NCBI GenBank assembly: GCA_028695935.1
Contig: JAQVHY010000004.1
Span: 1 to 48,648, forward strand
DNA length: 48,648 nt
Direction of reading: 5' to 3'
Source of the DNA: Desulfobacca sp.
Lineage (GTDB): Bacteria; Desulfobacterota; Desulfobaccia; Desulfobaccales; Desulfobaccaceae
In this document: piece after piece, positions 33,310 through 42,402 of the stretch
Layout of the letters: each line of letters starts with the position of its first letter
Numbering within the stretch: position 1 is the first letter of the stretch
The notes under the pieces: generated by a model
What the model was told of the DNA's origin: nothing
The model's database searches: none
Seen by the model: only the letters and a program-made list of their open reading frames with translations
Program-made: the position numbers and the translations under genes

Positions 33310-34556
33310 CTTCGTTAGCTCAGACTGATCCGGAAATCTATGCCGCGATTGAACAGGAACGCCACCGCCAGACTCACAAATTAGAGCTGATCGCCTCCGA
33401 AAACTTCGTCAGTGACGCGGTGTTAGAGGCCCAGGGGTCGATTCTTACCCACAAGTACGCCGAAGGCTATCCCGGCCGGCGCTATTATGGCGGCTGTGAA
33501 TACGTTGACCAGGCCGAAAACCTGGCTCTAAGCCGGGTCAAACAGTTATTTCAGGCCGACTATGCCAATGTGCAGCCCCATTCCGGCACCCAGGCCAATA
33601 TGGCGGTGTATTTTGCCGTCATGAGCCCGGGCGATACCATCATGGGCATGGATCTGGCTCACGGCGGACACCTGTCCCATGGCGCGGTCAAGAACTTTTC
33701 CGGCCAACTCTATCGCTCCGTTACTTACGGGGTCAGACGGGATACCGGCGAGGTCGATTTTGACGCCCTGGAAGCCTTATTGCGCCAACATCGGCCCAAG
33801 GTGTTGGTAGCTGGGGCCAGCGCCTATCCCCGCATCCTCGACTTTGCCCGGTTCGGACGCCTGGCCCGGCAATACGAGGCCTACTTGCTGGTCGATATTG
33901 CTCATATTGCGGGGATCATTGCTGCGGGTCTGCATCCCTCCCCAGTGCCGGAGGCTGACTTTGTGACTTCGACGACCCACAAAACTCTAAGGGGGCCGCG
34001 CGGTGGACTGATTCTGGCCCAGGAACGATATGGCAAAATCCTGGACAGCCAGATTTTTCCTGGTATTCAGGGCGGGCCGCTGATGCATACCATTGCGGCC
34101 AAGGCGGTGGCCTTTAAAGAGGCCCTACGGCCGTCCTTCAAATGGTATCAGCAACAGATTCTCACCAACGCCCGCACCATGGCCGAGGAGTTCAAGCAGC
34201 GCGGATATTCTCTAATCTCCGGTGGCACCGACAACCACCTGATGCTGGTGGATCTGACCCCTACTGACCTTACCGGGCAGGTAGCCGAAAAGGCCCTGGA
34301 TCAGGCCGGGATTACGGTGAATAAAAATGCCATTCCCTATGACCCCCGGCCGCCGATGGTGACCAGCGGCATCCGCATCGGCACCCCGGCAGTCACCACC
34401 CGAGGGATGAAAGAGGCGGAGATGCGGGTAATCGTGGAGCTGATTGACCAGGTATTATCCGACCCCCACGATAGTGACAGGCTGCAACGCATCCGCGCCC
34501 AGGTCAAGGATTTTTGCCACCAATATCCATTATTCTCCTCGGAGTGGGAGACTTGA
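33306..34556 (+). CDS. glyA: serine hydroxymethyltransferase
   Basis: 416 residues from ATG 33306 ([18 protein letters not shown]); a start further upstream would run deep into rpiB. PLP lysine Lys226 sits in [14 protein letters not shown], with [22 protein letters not shown] and [13 protein letters not shown] before it. It interconverts serine and glycine with tetrahydrofolate, feeding one-carbon units. No glycine riboswitch is expected or seen, since the gene is mid-operon. Confidence 0.97.
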   Translation: MTSLAQTDPEIYAAIEQERHRQTHKLELIASENFVSDAVLEAQGSILTHKYAEGYPGRRYYGGCEYVDQAENLALSRVKQLFQADYANVQPHSGTQANMAVYFAVMSPGDTIMGMDLAHGGHLSHGAVKNFSGQLYRSVTYGVRRDTGEVDFDALEALLRQHRPKVLVAGASAYPRILDFARFGRLARQYEAYLLVDIAHIAGIIAAGLHPSPVPEADFVTSTTHKTLRGPRGGLILAQERYGKILDSQIFPGIQGGPLMHTIAAKAVAFKEALRPSFKWYQQQILTNARTMAEEFKQRGYSLISGGTDNHLMLVDLTPTDLTGQVAEKALDQAGITVNKNAIPYDPRPPMVTSGIRIGTPAVTTRGMKEAEMRVIVELIDQVLSDPHDSDRLQRIRAQVKDFCHQYPLFSSEWET

Positions 34557-34646
34557 GTCTGATTATGGCCGTTTATTTACTGACATCACTTATGCTTGCC
34601 GCGTTCGTTTCTCTAGACCAAAAAATCCATCGCCAGAGTTTTAGCC

Positions 34647-35126
34647 ATGCGTTGTCCTTATTGTCGTAGCAGTAGGATCCGAGTATTAGATTCGCGCATC
34701 AGCCGGGAGGCCAACGCCATCCGGCGGCGGCGGGAGTGTCTGGACTGTAAGCGGCGCTTCACCACTTACGAAAAGGTCGAAGACATAACCCCGCTGGTAA
34801 TTAAGAAGGACGGCCGCCGCGAGGCCTTCAATCGCAGCAAAATCTACGAAGGCATCAAAAAGGCCTGCGAGAAACGGCCGATCAGCATCGATGATATTGA
34901 GAATTTTATTGACGGTCTGGAGCGGGAACTCCAGGAAAGCGGCAAGAAAGAAGTGCCTTCCACGGTAATCGGAGAAAAAGTCATGTCCCAGTTGCGCCAA
35001 TGGGACGATGTCGCTTATGTGCGCTTTGCTTCGGTCTATCGACGTTTCAGTGATGTTACCGATTTCATGGACGAATTAAAGCACCTGTTAGAGAGCAAAA
35101 CCACCTCGACCTCCGAGTCCTCCTGA
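34647..35126 (+). CDS. nrdR: ribonucleotide-reductase transcriptional repressor NrdR
   Basis: 159 residues: a four-cysteine zinc ribbon (C3, C6, C31, C34) with the family's RVLDSR and RRRRECLDCKRRFTTYE motifs, then an ATP-cone domain starting VIKKDGRREAFNRSKI and ending YVRFASVYRRF. NrdR binds NrdR boxes upstream of nrd genes in response to nucleotide levels. No nrd gene or NrdR box was noticed in the window. Its TGA overlaps the ribD ATG (TGATG). Confidence 0.96.
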   Translation: MRCPYCRSSRIRVLDSRISREANAIRRRRECLDCKRRFTTYEKVEDITPLVIKKDGRREAFNRSKIYEGIKKACEKRPISIDDIENFIDGLERELQESGKKEVPSTVIGEKVMSQLRQWDDVAYVRFASVYRRFSDVTDFMDELKHLLESKTTSTSESS

Positions 35127-36232
35127 TGTCCTTCACCGACGCCGATCGCCGTTATATGGCCCAGGCCCTGCTGCTGGCCGCCAAGGGCGCCGGCTATACT
35201 TCTCCCAACCCCATGGTGGGAGCCGTGGTTGTCAAATGTGACCTGATAGTCGGCCAGGGTTATCATCACCAGGTGGGGGGTGCCCATGCCGAAGTCGAAG
35301 CCCTTAATGATGCGGGCCCGCGGGCTCGGGGGGCGACCCTGTATGTCACCTTAGAACCTTGCCATCACCAGGGCCGTACCCCACCCTGTACCGCGGCCAT
35401 CATCGCGGCGGGCATCAAACGGGTGGTAATGGCCACCAGAGATCCCAATCCCCAGGTTACCGGCGGTGGTGGCGAGTTTTTAAAGAGTCAGGGGGTCACC
35501 GTTGAAACCGGCTTGCTGGAAAAAGAAGCCCACCAGCTAAACGAGGCCTTTTTCAAGGCGGTGACTACCGGCCTGCCCTGGGTGATTGCCAAGGCCGCCT
35601 GTTCGCTGGATGGCAAAATCGCCACCTATACCGGGGATTCCCACTGGATTACCGGACCCAAGGCCCGGGCCCTGGTCCACCGTTTTAGACATCAGGTGGA
35701 TGCCATCCTGGTGGGGATTGCCACGGTGCTGACCGACGACCCGCAACTCACCACCCGCCTGCCGCGACGTCGGGGCCGCGACCCGATCCGGGTTATCCTG
35801 GATAGCAATTTACGCATTCCGCTGACCGCCCAAGTCCTGACGATCAGATCCCTGGCGCCGACCTGGGTAGCCTGTACTCGGGCCGCCGCCCCCGATAAAA
35901 TCGTCGCGGTCCAGCAAACCGGCGCCGAGGTCCTGGTAGTGCCTGGCGACGGCCCGCAGGTGAATCTGCCGGCCTTGTTAAAACTTTTGGGCCAACGCCA
36001 GGTTCAGAGCTTACTGGTGGAGGGCGGCGCCGAGGTGCATGGGGCCTTTTTTGATCAGGGCCTGGTAGATAAATTCCACTTCTTTTATGCCCCTAAATTT
36101 ATCGGCGGCCGCGGTGCCTTCAGCGTTCTGGCCGGTCAGGGGGTAGCCAGCATCGCCGACGCCTGGCCTGCCAAAAATCTGACTATTCGTCGCATTGGCC
36201 CGGACCTGCTGATCTCTGGTTACGTGGGCTAG
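35126..36232 (+). CDS. ribD: bifunctional riboflavin deaminase/reductase RibD
   Basis: 368 residues. The N-terminal deaminase zinc site is His54/Glu56 (HAEVEAL) with Cys79 and Cys88 (EPCHHQGRTPPCTAAI). The C-terminal reductase domain starts near 150 (KAACSLDGKIATYTGDSHWITG) and ends with GPDLLISGYVG. It carries out the second and third steps of riboflavin synthesis after GTP cyclohydrolase. The usual ribE-ribBA-ribH neighbours are not downstream; a Sir2 gene converges instead. Confidence 0.96.
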   Translation: MSFTDADRRYMAQALLLAAKGAGYTSPNPMVGAVVVKCDLIVGQGYHHQVGGAHAEVEALNDAGPRARGATLYVTLEPCHHQGRTPPCTAAIIAAGIKRVVMATRDPNPQVTGGGGEFLKSQGVTVETGLLEKEAHQLNEAFFKAVTTGLPWVIAKAACSLDGKIATYTGDSHWITGPKARALVHRFRHQVDAILVGIATVLTDDPQLTTRLPRRRGRDPIRVILDSNLRIPLTAQVLTIRSLAPTWVACTRAAAPDKIVAVQQTGAEVLVVPGDGPQVNLPALLKLLGQRQVQSLLVEGGAEVHGAFFDQGLVDKFHFFYAPKFIGGRGAFSVLAGQGVASIADAWPAKNLTIRRIGPDLLISGYVG

Positions 36233-36236
36233 AGGT

Positions 36237-36262
36237 TTTAGGGCGCGTCCTACGCGCCTAAA
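36237..36262. other. hairpin at the convergent ribD/Sir2 gene ends
   Basis: TTTAGGGCGCGT (36237-36248) pairs with ACGCGCCTAAA (36252-36262) apart from one bulged G. It overlaps the Sir2 stop codon (36250-36252) and lies a few bases after the ribD stop. GC-rich, with A/T at the base on both strands, so it may act as a weak bidirectional terminator despite the short U runs. Confidence 0.55.
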
Positions 36263-37017
36263 GTTGCTGCCACTAATTGCGGTAAAAGTTCTCCGGCCAT
36301 CCCCAGGAAGCTAAAATCAACCTGACCGGTCAAGGGGGTCGGTTCCAGGTTAAATTCGGCAATCAGCGCTCCCGCCTTTTGGGCCCAATAGGCAAAGGAG
36401 GCCGCGGGCTGAACCAGGGCGGAGGTGCCCACCACCAGCATCACCTGGGCCTGCTGCAAGGCTAGTTGGGCCTGGTTGAGAATATCGACATCCAGCGGCT
36501 CCCCGAACCACACCACGTTAGGCCGCAACAGGCCGCCACATTCCGGGCAATAAGGCAAGAGCGGTAACGGCACCCGCCGATCTTCAACTACACGACCACA
36601 GTCCAGGCAGCGCACCTGCCAGATATTCCCATGAATTTCTAACAGACGCCTGGAGCCCGCCAATCTATGCAAGCCATCGACATTTTGGGTGATTAAGGTA
36701 AATTCGGGGATACGGGCTTGCAGGGCGACCAGGGCGTAATGCGCCGGGTTGGGTTGTTTTGGCGCGATCAGACTGCGACGCCAATCATACCATTCCCATA
36801 CCAACCGGGGATTTTGGCGGAACGCCGCCGGAGTCGCCAACTCTTCCGGACGATAGCGCCGCCACAGACCTTCAGGGCCGCGAAAAGTAGGTATCCCGCT
36901 TTCCTGGGAAATTCCAGCCCCGGTTAGAACTACCACATGCGTCGCCTGTAGCAGGTGCTGGGCCAACTTTGACAGCCGTGTGGTTATTGATTGGTTAGAG
37001 TCTTGCGAAGCTGACAT
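36250..37017 (-). CDS. cobB: Sir2-family NAD-dependent protein deacylase
   Basis: 255 residues. The NAD site is GAGIS (33-37) with GIPTFRG, QNVD (111-114), catalytic His129, and zinc cysteines C137, C140, C157 and C160. The Y-x2-R pair (Tyr77, Arg80 in WEWYDWRR) is the class III feature that binds negatively charged acyl groups in SIRT5 and bacterial CobB, so desuccinylase/demalonylase activity is plausible in addition to deacetylation. Divergent from sppA across a 145-base gap. Confidence 0.93.
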   Translation of the reverse strand: MSASQDSNQSITTRLSKLAQHLLQATHVVVLTGAGISQESGIPTFRGPEGLWRRYRPEELATPAAFRQNPRLVWEWYDWRRSLIAPKQPNPAHYALVALQARIPEFTLITQNVDGLHRLAGSRRLLEIHGNIWQVRCLDCGRVVEDRRVPLPLLPYCPECGGLLRPNVVWFGEPLDVDILNQAQLALQQAQVMLVVGTSALVQPAASFAYWAQKAGALIAEFNLEPTPLTGQVDFSFLGMAGELLPQLVAATLGA

Positions 37018-37162
37018 CGGATCTTACCCCCTACCCTGTTTTGACTATATTAACATAAACCTGTTCAGGGCCAAAAAAGGTAAAGCTCAGTGTCAAATTT
37101 GCTTTTCATTCTGGAGCAAATAAGATTATAAAGGTTATGAAGACCAGCAGCATGAGGGAGAT

Positions 37163-38161
37163 ATGCCTGGCTTGCCAATGGGCTTGGTTAAATTTATAAT
37201 AATTTTGTTAGTCATCTGGGGATCAGCTACGGGCTGCGTGACCGTTAAGGTCTCTCTCTGGGAAGAGGCGGCACCCTTAGAAGAAAAGGTGATCTCCGGC
37301 CAGGGCCGGGATAAGATTCTATTGATGGATATCTCCGGGATGCTCCTGGAGCAATCACCTACCCGTTGGTTGGGTCTGGGGGGGCCGGTCAGTCTGCCCA
37401 GCCGGGTAAAGGAGGAGCTCAAAAAAGCCTCCGCGGATAAACGGATCAAGGCCCTGGTGCTGCGAGTGCACAGTCCCGGCGGGACGGTCAACGCCGCGGA
37501 CCTGATCTATCATGAATTGGTCCGATTCAAGGAAGAGCGTCAGGTCAAAATAATCGCCTGGGTGATGGGGCTAGCGGCCTCGGGAGGTTACTATGTGGCT
37601 CAGGCCGCCGACACGATTATCGCCCAGCCTACCAGTATTATTGGCTCCATCGGCGTGGTGGCCTTGAAGTTCAATGTCAAAGGTTTGATGGATAAAATCG
37701 GCGTGGACACCGAGCTGGTCAAGTCCGGACAATTAAAGGATCTGTGGTCGCCCTTTCGGCCCGCCAGTCCCGAGGAAGCCCGTCTGATGCAAGGCATCAT
37801 CGATGATTTCCATCGCCGTTTTGTGGGCCTTGTCGTCAAACATCGGCAGCTCAGCCGGGCCGAGGTGTTAAAGTGTGCCGATGGCCGCATTTTCACCGCC
37901 TCCCAGGCCTTGGCGCACCGACTGCTCGACTCTATCGGCTATCTAGATGAGGCCTTAGAACTGGCCAAAGACCAGGCTGGCTTGAAAGAAGCCCGAGTAG
38001 TAAGGTATCATCGCCCCGAAACTTATGTAAATAATATCTATTCCTTAATGCCGGGCGGTCCCCCAAGGTTTGGTTACCCGCGAGGGCAACTCGAAACCCG
38101 GAGCGCGGTACCAGTACCCGAGTTTTTTTATCTATGGGGTCTAGAACCGGGAGTCCCATAA
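37163..38161 (+). CDS. sppA: signal peptide peptidase SppA (S49), lipoprotein-type N-terminus
   Basis: 332 residues. A hydrophobic N-terminus with SATGC places a possible lipobox cysteine at 25. The S49 fold shows the nucleophile Ser140 (GLAASGGYYVAQAAD) and general-base Lys192 (SGQLKDLWSPFRPASPEE), 52 residues apart as in B. subtilis SppA. The HSPGG motif is at 103-107. It digests cleaved signal peptides in the membrane; the short form is the single-domain SppA. GAGGGAG precedes ATG 37163. Confidence 0.92.
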   Translation: MPGLPMGLVKFIIILLVIWGSATGCVTVKVSLWEEAAPLEEKVISGQGRDKILLMDISGMLLEQSPTRWLGLGGPVSLPSRVKEELKKASADKRIKALVLRVHSPGGTVNAADLIYHELVRFKEERQVKIIAWVMGLAASGGYYVAQAADTIIAQPTSIIGSIGVVALKFNVKGLMDKIGVDTELVKSGQLKDLWSPFRPASPEEARLMQGIIDDFHRRFVGLVVKHRQLSRAEVLKCADGRIFTASQALAHRLLDSIGYLDEALELAKDQAGLKEARVVRYHRPETYVNNIYSLMPGGPPRFGYPRGQLETRSAVPVPEFFYLWGLEPGVP

Positions 38162-38195
38162 TACCCCTTACGATGAGCAAAGTAGGAGAAAAATT

Positions 38196-38222
38196 TCAAG
38201 ATTTTCGACATTGAACCGATAA
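38196..38222 (+). promoter_or_regulatory. candidate sigma-28 (FliA) promoter of the flgM pair
   Basis: TCAAGATT (38196-38203), 12 bases, then CCGATAA (38216-38222). This is the spacing and -10 of the E. coli fliC promoter (TAAACTTT, 12 bases, CCGATAA), with a -35 differing at three positions. It sits 20 bases before ATG 38243. The flgM product inhibits sigma-28, so autoregulation is expected. Confidence 0.7.
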
Positions 38223-38242
38223 GTAAAGGTAAAGGGCCATAG

Positions 38243-38665
38243 ATGACCATCACCAGCTATCAGATTCAGAATGTGCTGCGGACCTATGGCCGGCAAGTGC
38301 GCCGGGCTCTGAGGCACCGCTATGCTGATGCTGGCGAAGCCAGGAGACCACAGCCAACCTGCCCAGAGCTCAAGCGGCACCAGGTGATCGAGCGAGTTGC
38401 GCGCGAAGTAATGAAAAAAGTCACCGTCGATGGCGTATTTAATGATACGGGGAAAGCGGCGCTCGCCAAGTTAATCCAGGAAGTAGGCCAGAATTTAGAG
38501 ATCGTTCCCGATGCGGAGGGTGAATGGCAGTTGAAGCTCAGCTCTCCCCAAAAAACTGGCGCCGCCACCGAAGAGCAATTGTCTTCTAATCGTCTAGACT
38601 CGTGGAAAGAACGCCTTTACCAAATTACTTACGAAATTATTAATCAGAATACCATAAGCAGCTGA
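38243..38665 (+). CDS. DVU0524-type FlgM-associated protein
   Basis: A 140-residue, mostly helical, soluble protein: ITSYQIQNVLRTYGRQVRRALR at the start and EREVMKK-like and GKAALAKLIQEVGQNLEIV stretches later. It precedes flgM by 16 bases. From memory, small proteins of this type in the same position in Desulfovibrio and relatives carry the name DVU0524-family FlgM-associated protein; their molecular role is not known. The sigma-28-like promoter directly upstream supports a flagellar link. Confidence 0.78.
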   Translation: MTITSYQIQNVLRTYGRQVRRALRHRYADAGEARRPQPTCPELKRHQVIERVAREVMKKVTVDGVFNDTGKAALAKLIQEVGQNLEIVPDAEGEWQLKLSSPQKTGAATEEQLSSNRLDSWKERLYQITYEIINQNTISS

Positions 38666-38681
38666 TTCAGGAGCAGCGGTC

Positions 38682-38984
38682 ATGAAAATCGAACAGGTGC
38701 AAAGCAACGGCATCGATCTTCTCCGAACCGATAAGACCAACCAGATTGAACCTCACCCCGAAACCAGCACTTCCCAGAGGTCTAACCTGTCTGAAATGGA
38801 TCGTATAGAGTTATCCAGGGAGTCAAAGCTGTTACAAAAGGCCAGTGAAGTGATTGCCCAGGCCCCGGAAGTCCGGGCGGAGAAGGTCCAAACTATTAGC
38901 CAGGCTATACAGGAAAATTCTTATCAGGTCGATAGTCATAAGGTAGCCAATGCCATAATTGCCAATGCCATCTTGGAACGCTGA
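38682..38984 (+). CDS. flgM: anti-sigma-28 factor FlgM
   Basis: 100 residues with the FlgM C-terminal sigma-binding region: DRIELSRESKLLQKASEVIAQAPEVRAEKVQTISQAIQENSYQVDSHKVANAIIANAIL. FlgM holds FliA until the hook is complete and is then exported. The N-terminal third is probably disordered. No flagellar structural genes are in the window. Confidence 0.9.
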   Translation: MKIEQVQSNGIDLLRTDKTNQIEPHPETSTSQRSNLSEMDRIELSRESKLLQKASEVIAQAPEVRAEKVQTISQAIQENSYQVDSHKVANAIIANAILER

Positions 38985-39067
38985 GCGGCCTTTCACCCTT
39001 AGACAACCCCAATCTTAAAAGACATACTAATCGCTGAGATCTTGCTCTACCCAAGGACCTGTCGAAG

Positions 39068-40657
39068 TTGGCCTTAAATCCCCAGCCGGAGCAGTTTGAG
39101 GGCCCAAGCCGGTTATCCCCTGGCGGGCTTTATCCAAAAGACACATGGATAACCTCCCTCCTCAGTATCTTGTTATTAACTTTCTTACTCTGTGGTCTTT
39201 CTAAAACCGTAGCTGATCCAGATCTTTGGGGCTACATGGGTTTCGGACGGTTATTCTGGCAGACCGGGAAATTCCCCTATCAGGATATCTTTTCCTATGT
39301 CCCCACTCTTGATACCTGGGTCTATCACGAATGGCTCACCGGGGTAATATTCTATCCCCTTTATCAAGCCTGGGGAGCCGCCGGTTTGCAACTCCTCAAG
39401 CTTGGTTTGGGGCTGGCCACTGCGGGTTTAATCTATCTTAGCGCGGTGCGACGCGGTGCCACTCCAGCCGCCGCAGCACTCATGCTATTTCTGGTTAGTG
39501 GCTTCTTACCCTTGGGCTACAGTCCGGTTCGGGCTCAGATTTTTACTTTCTTCTTTTTTGCTCTATCAATTTACCTTTTAGAAACCGCCCGGCTCACCAG
39601 GCGGTGGCGTTGGTTATGGCCCCTGGTGCTGATTCAGGTTCCCTGGTGTAATCTGCACGGGGGATTTGTGGCAGGGCTGGGATTATTGGCCCTCTATGCC
39701 TTGGGAGAAGCCTGCTCTCGCCGTCCTTGGTGGCCGTACCTGGGGATTCTGGGGCTGGCGGGGCTGGCCACCTTGATTAACCCTTACGGTTTGGAATATT
39801 GGCACTATATCATTTATGCCGTCACCATGCCCCGCCCCGAGATCACTGAGTGGGCCTGTTTGTTTAAAGCTTACCAGCAAGGTACCCTAGGCCCAGGAGA
39901 ACTGGCTTATTTCCTGGTTATAGTCATTTTCAGCGTTTTATTGGTGATATGGGCCCGCTGGTGGGAAATTACCGCGGGTTTGGTGGTGTTGGTAACGTTT
40001 TATTTAGGAATACAACATGTTCGTCATCTAGCGCTGCTGTTCATTGTATTAGGGGCATATCTACCGGTAATATTTACCGCCTTATTGGCACGATTTAGCT
40101 CTATCCCCTGGTTGCAAGCTATTTACCGGCGTTTAGGTTGGCAGACTGGGGTTTTATTATTATTATTATTATGTTTGATCGGCATCAACTCTTATCGCTT
40201 CCTCCACCAACGGCCTTTAAGTTTAACCATCCCGGCTCAGGCCGAACAACCGGACGGTAGCAAGATCAAGATGTATTACCCGGTCGGCGCGCTCGACTAC
40301 ATCCAAAATCACCGTTTATCTGGAAACCTTCTGACCTGGTTCGAATGGGGGGAGTATCTATTCTGGAATATTTATCCCCAATGCCGGGTAGCCTTGGACG
40401 GACGCTACGAAACCGTGTATCCGGAAGCTGTAAACCAAAAATATTTCGATTTCCTCCGTGGTCGTCCCAATTGGCAGCAGTTCTTATCACATTACCCTCC
40501 CGATATGATCCTCATCCGAGTCCCAACCAAAATATATGGACTTCTTAAAAATCACCAAGAGTGGCGTCAGGTTTATAGTGATTCCGGATGTGCCTTGTTC
40601 CTGCGCCATGATGGTCCCCCCCCGCCAGCCGAATTATTATCCCAGCATCACCGTTAG
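39068..40657 (+). CDS. large polytopic membrane protein, GT-C-like (putative glycosyltransferase)
   Basis: 529 residues, TTG start (AAGGA upstream), with about ten membrane helices. A loop after the first helix carries DPDLWGYMGFGRLFWQTGKFPYQDIFSY, then YHEWLTGVIFYPLYQAWG. An acidic D-x-D near the first external loop plus multiple helices and a soluble tail (about 420-529) resemble GT-C glycosyltransferases of the ArnT/PMT type, which use polyprenyl-phosphate sugars. The exact family is not recognised and no neighbouring glycan genes support it. A putative leucine run encoded by repeated TTATTA codons occurs near residue 360. Confidence 0.6.
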   Translation: MALNPQPEQFEGPSRLSPGGLYPKDTWITSLLSILLLTFLLCGLSKTVADPDLWGYMGFGRLFWQTGKFPYQDIFSYVPTLDTWVYHEWLTGVIFYPLYQAWGAAGLQLLKLGLGLATAGLIYLSAVRRGATPAAAALMLFLVSGFLPLGYSPVRAQIFTFFFFALSIYLLETARLTRRWRWLWPLVLIQVPWCNLHGGFVAGLGLLALYALGEACSRRPWWPYLGILGLAGLATLINPYGLEYWHYIIYAVTMPRPEITEWACLFKAYQQGTLGPGELAYFLVIVIFSVLLVIWARWWEITAGLVVLVTFYLGIQHVRHLALLFIVLGAYLPVIFTALLARFSSIPWLQAIYRRLGWQTGVLLLLLLCLIGINSYRFLHQRPLSLTIPAQAEQPDGSKIKMYYPVGALDYIQNHRLSGNLLTWFEWGEYLFWNIYPQCRVALDGRYETVYPEAVNQKYFDFLRGRPNWQQFLSHYPPDMILIRVPTKIYGLLKNHQEWRQVYSDSGCALFLRHDGPPPPAELLSQHHR

Positions 40658-40728
40658 TAGCACCTGATCAGCTGGGGACTTTGCACTCAAAGCGGCTCCG
40701 TTAGGCAGCGCCTGAGACCCGGTTTGAC

Positions 40729-40755
40729 TTGACAGAACCCCGATTCTTATATAGT
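40729..40755 (+). promoter_or_regulatory. candidate promoter of the mla-type operon
   Basis: TTGACA (40729-40734), 15-base spacer, TATAGT (40750-40755), about 40 bases before the MlaE start. The spacer is short, so this is a moderate candidate. Confidence 0.4.
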
Positions 40756-40791
40756 TATAGGTAAAATAGATATTTTTTCCGTTAGTTAGGA

Positions 40792-41583
40792 TTGAGTTTG
40801 CAGGATCGTGTTCTCCAACTTGCCGGCCATCAGGTGGTCCGCTTTGTGGACTATATGGGCCAGCTCACCCTGTTTTTTGTCGCGGCGTTTACGGCCTTAT
40901 TCCGCCCTCCGTGGTTCTTTCGGGAAGTCATCGCCCAGATGTTTCACCTGGGAGTAAAATCCTTGCCGCTGGTGGCGGTGGCGGCCTTTTCGGTCGGATT
41001 GGTGTTGGCTATGCAGACGGTGGGGGTGCTTTCCTGGTTCGGGGCGGCCAATTATATCGCGACCATCGTCGGGATGTCGATGGTCCGGGAACTGGGGCCG
41101 GTACTCACGGCCCTCATGGTGGTCGGCCGGGCCGGGTCGGGAATGAGCGCTGAACTGGGTTCGATGCGCGTCACCAGACAGATTGATGCTATGCGGGTTT
41201 CGGCGGTCAACCCGATGAAGTACCTGGTAGGCACCCGTTTACTGGCCTGTATGTTGGTTCTCCCCTTGCTGACCGGGGTCGCGGATATCCTGGGTATTTT
41301 AGGTGGTTGGGTGATCGGCGTTACCCAGGTCGGATTGACATCAAAATATTATTATCAACTTACCCTAAAATATATTAGTCTAAATGATGTGGTGCCGGGG
41401 GTGCTGAAGACCGTAGTCTTTGGGGCCATTATCGGCACGGTCGGTTGTTTTCATGGCTATCATACCACCCATGGCACCTTCGGGGTCGGTCAGTCTACCA
41501 AGGCGGCGGTGGTTTCCGGGTCACTTTTGGTATTAATCTCCGATGTCTTTTTAACCCGTATTTCTTTGCTAATTTGGCCCTAA
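40792..41583 (+). CDS. mlaE: MlaE-type ABC permease (lipid asymmetry transport)
   Basis: 263 residues with six helices and the family signature MVRELGPVLTALMVVGRAGSGMSAELGSMRVTRQIDAMRVSAVNPMKYLVGTR, followed by VPGVLKTVVFGAIIGTVGCFHGYHTTHGTFGVGQSTKAAVVSGSLLVL. It is the permease of the Mla system, which moves phospholipids between the membranes. The start is unusual: TTG 40792, or TTG 40798, which has an AGGA site at better spacing; no ATG lies nearby. Followed 15 bases later by the ATPase. Confidence 0.93.
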   Translation: MSLQDRVLQLAGHQVVRFVDYMGQLTLFFVAAFTALFRPPWFFREVIAQMFHLGVKSLPLVAVAAFSVGLVLAMQTVGVLSWFGAANYIATIVGMSMVRELGPVLTALMVVGRAGSGMSAELGSMRVTRQIDAMRVSAVNPMKYLVGTRLLACMLVLPLLTGVADILGILGGWVIGVTQVGLTSKYYYQLTLKYISLNDVVPGVLKTVVFGAIIGTVGCFHGYHTTHGTFGVGQSTKAAVVSGSLLVLISDVFLTRISLLIWP

Positions 41584-41598
41584 ACCGCCTGGGACTAG

Positions 41599-42402
41599 AT
41601 GGTGACTATTCAATCAGCTCCGACCCTAATCCTACCCCCCAAAGGCGAGCCATTGATCTGCTTCCAAGGCATCTACAAATCTTACAACCACAAGCCCGTA
41701 CTTCGGGGGGTCAATCTGGAGGTCCGTTGTGGCGAAACCCTGGTGATCTTAGGCCGCAGTGGGGCTGGAAAGTCGGTACTGACCAGCATGCTGGTCGGCC
41801 TGGAAACCCCGGATGCCGGGACCATTACCCTGGCCGGAGTGGAACTTACCGGATTGCGGACCGAAACCGAGTGGGATCGGCTGCGGCTACAGATGGGTTA
41901 TTTATTCCAAGGCTCAGCCCTTTATGATTCTATGACGGTAGGCGAAAATATCGCCTTCCCGCTGGTCCATCATCGTCGGCTGACCCTGAACCAGATTAAT
42001 CAGGTAGTCAAAGAAAAACTGGCCCTGGTGGGGCTCAAAGAGGTGGAGGGGCTGGAACCGTCGGCCCTTTCGGGCGGCATGCAGCGCCGCGTGGCCCTGG
42101 CCCGGACTCTGGCTTTAAACCCGCATATCATTATCTACGATGAACCAACTGCCGGTCTGGACCCGATTACTTCGGATGGTATTGCCCATTTAATCCGGGA
42201 TTTACAGAAATCTCTGGAAGTAACTTCGATCCTGGTCACCCATGATCTGCGCACTGCCAGATTTGTCGGCGACCGTCTGGCCCTGCTTTATGACGGGAGG
42301 ATTGTCTTTCTGGGTTCAAATCAGGAGTTGGAGGACAGTGACAACCCCGAGGTGAAAAGTTTCCTTTCGCCAATTTCCCTAACGGAATCAGAGGGTATAT
42401 GA
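41599..42402 (+). CDS. mlaF: MlaF-type ABC ATPase
   Basis: 267 residues: Walker A GRSGAGKS (52-59), signature LSGGMQRR (157-164), Walker B IIIYDEPTAGLD (177-188), then the H-loop THDLRTARFV. It drives lipid transport with MlaE and MlaD. Its stop overlaps the next gene (ATGA at 42399). Confidence 0.95.
   Translation: MVTIQSAPTLILPPKGEPLICFQGIYKSYNHKPVLRGVNLEVRCGETLVILGRSGAGKSVLTSMLVGLETPDAGTITLAGVELTGLRTETEWDRLRLQMGYLFQGSALYDSMTVGENIAFPLVHHRRLTLNQINQVVKEKLALVGLKEVEGLEPSALSGGMQRRVALARTLALNPHIIIYDEPTAGLDPITSDGIAHLIRDLQKSLEVTSILVTHDLRTARFVGDRLALLYDGRIVFLGSNQELEDSDNPEVKSFLSPISLTESEGI

Noticed and set aside
34565-34669. 34-residue hydrophobic ORF between glyA and nrdR
   Set aside because: It overlaps the nrdR start, has no ribosome site and resembles nothing that I know.
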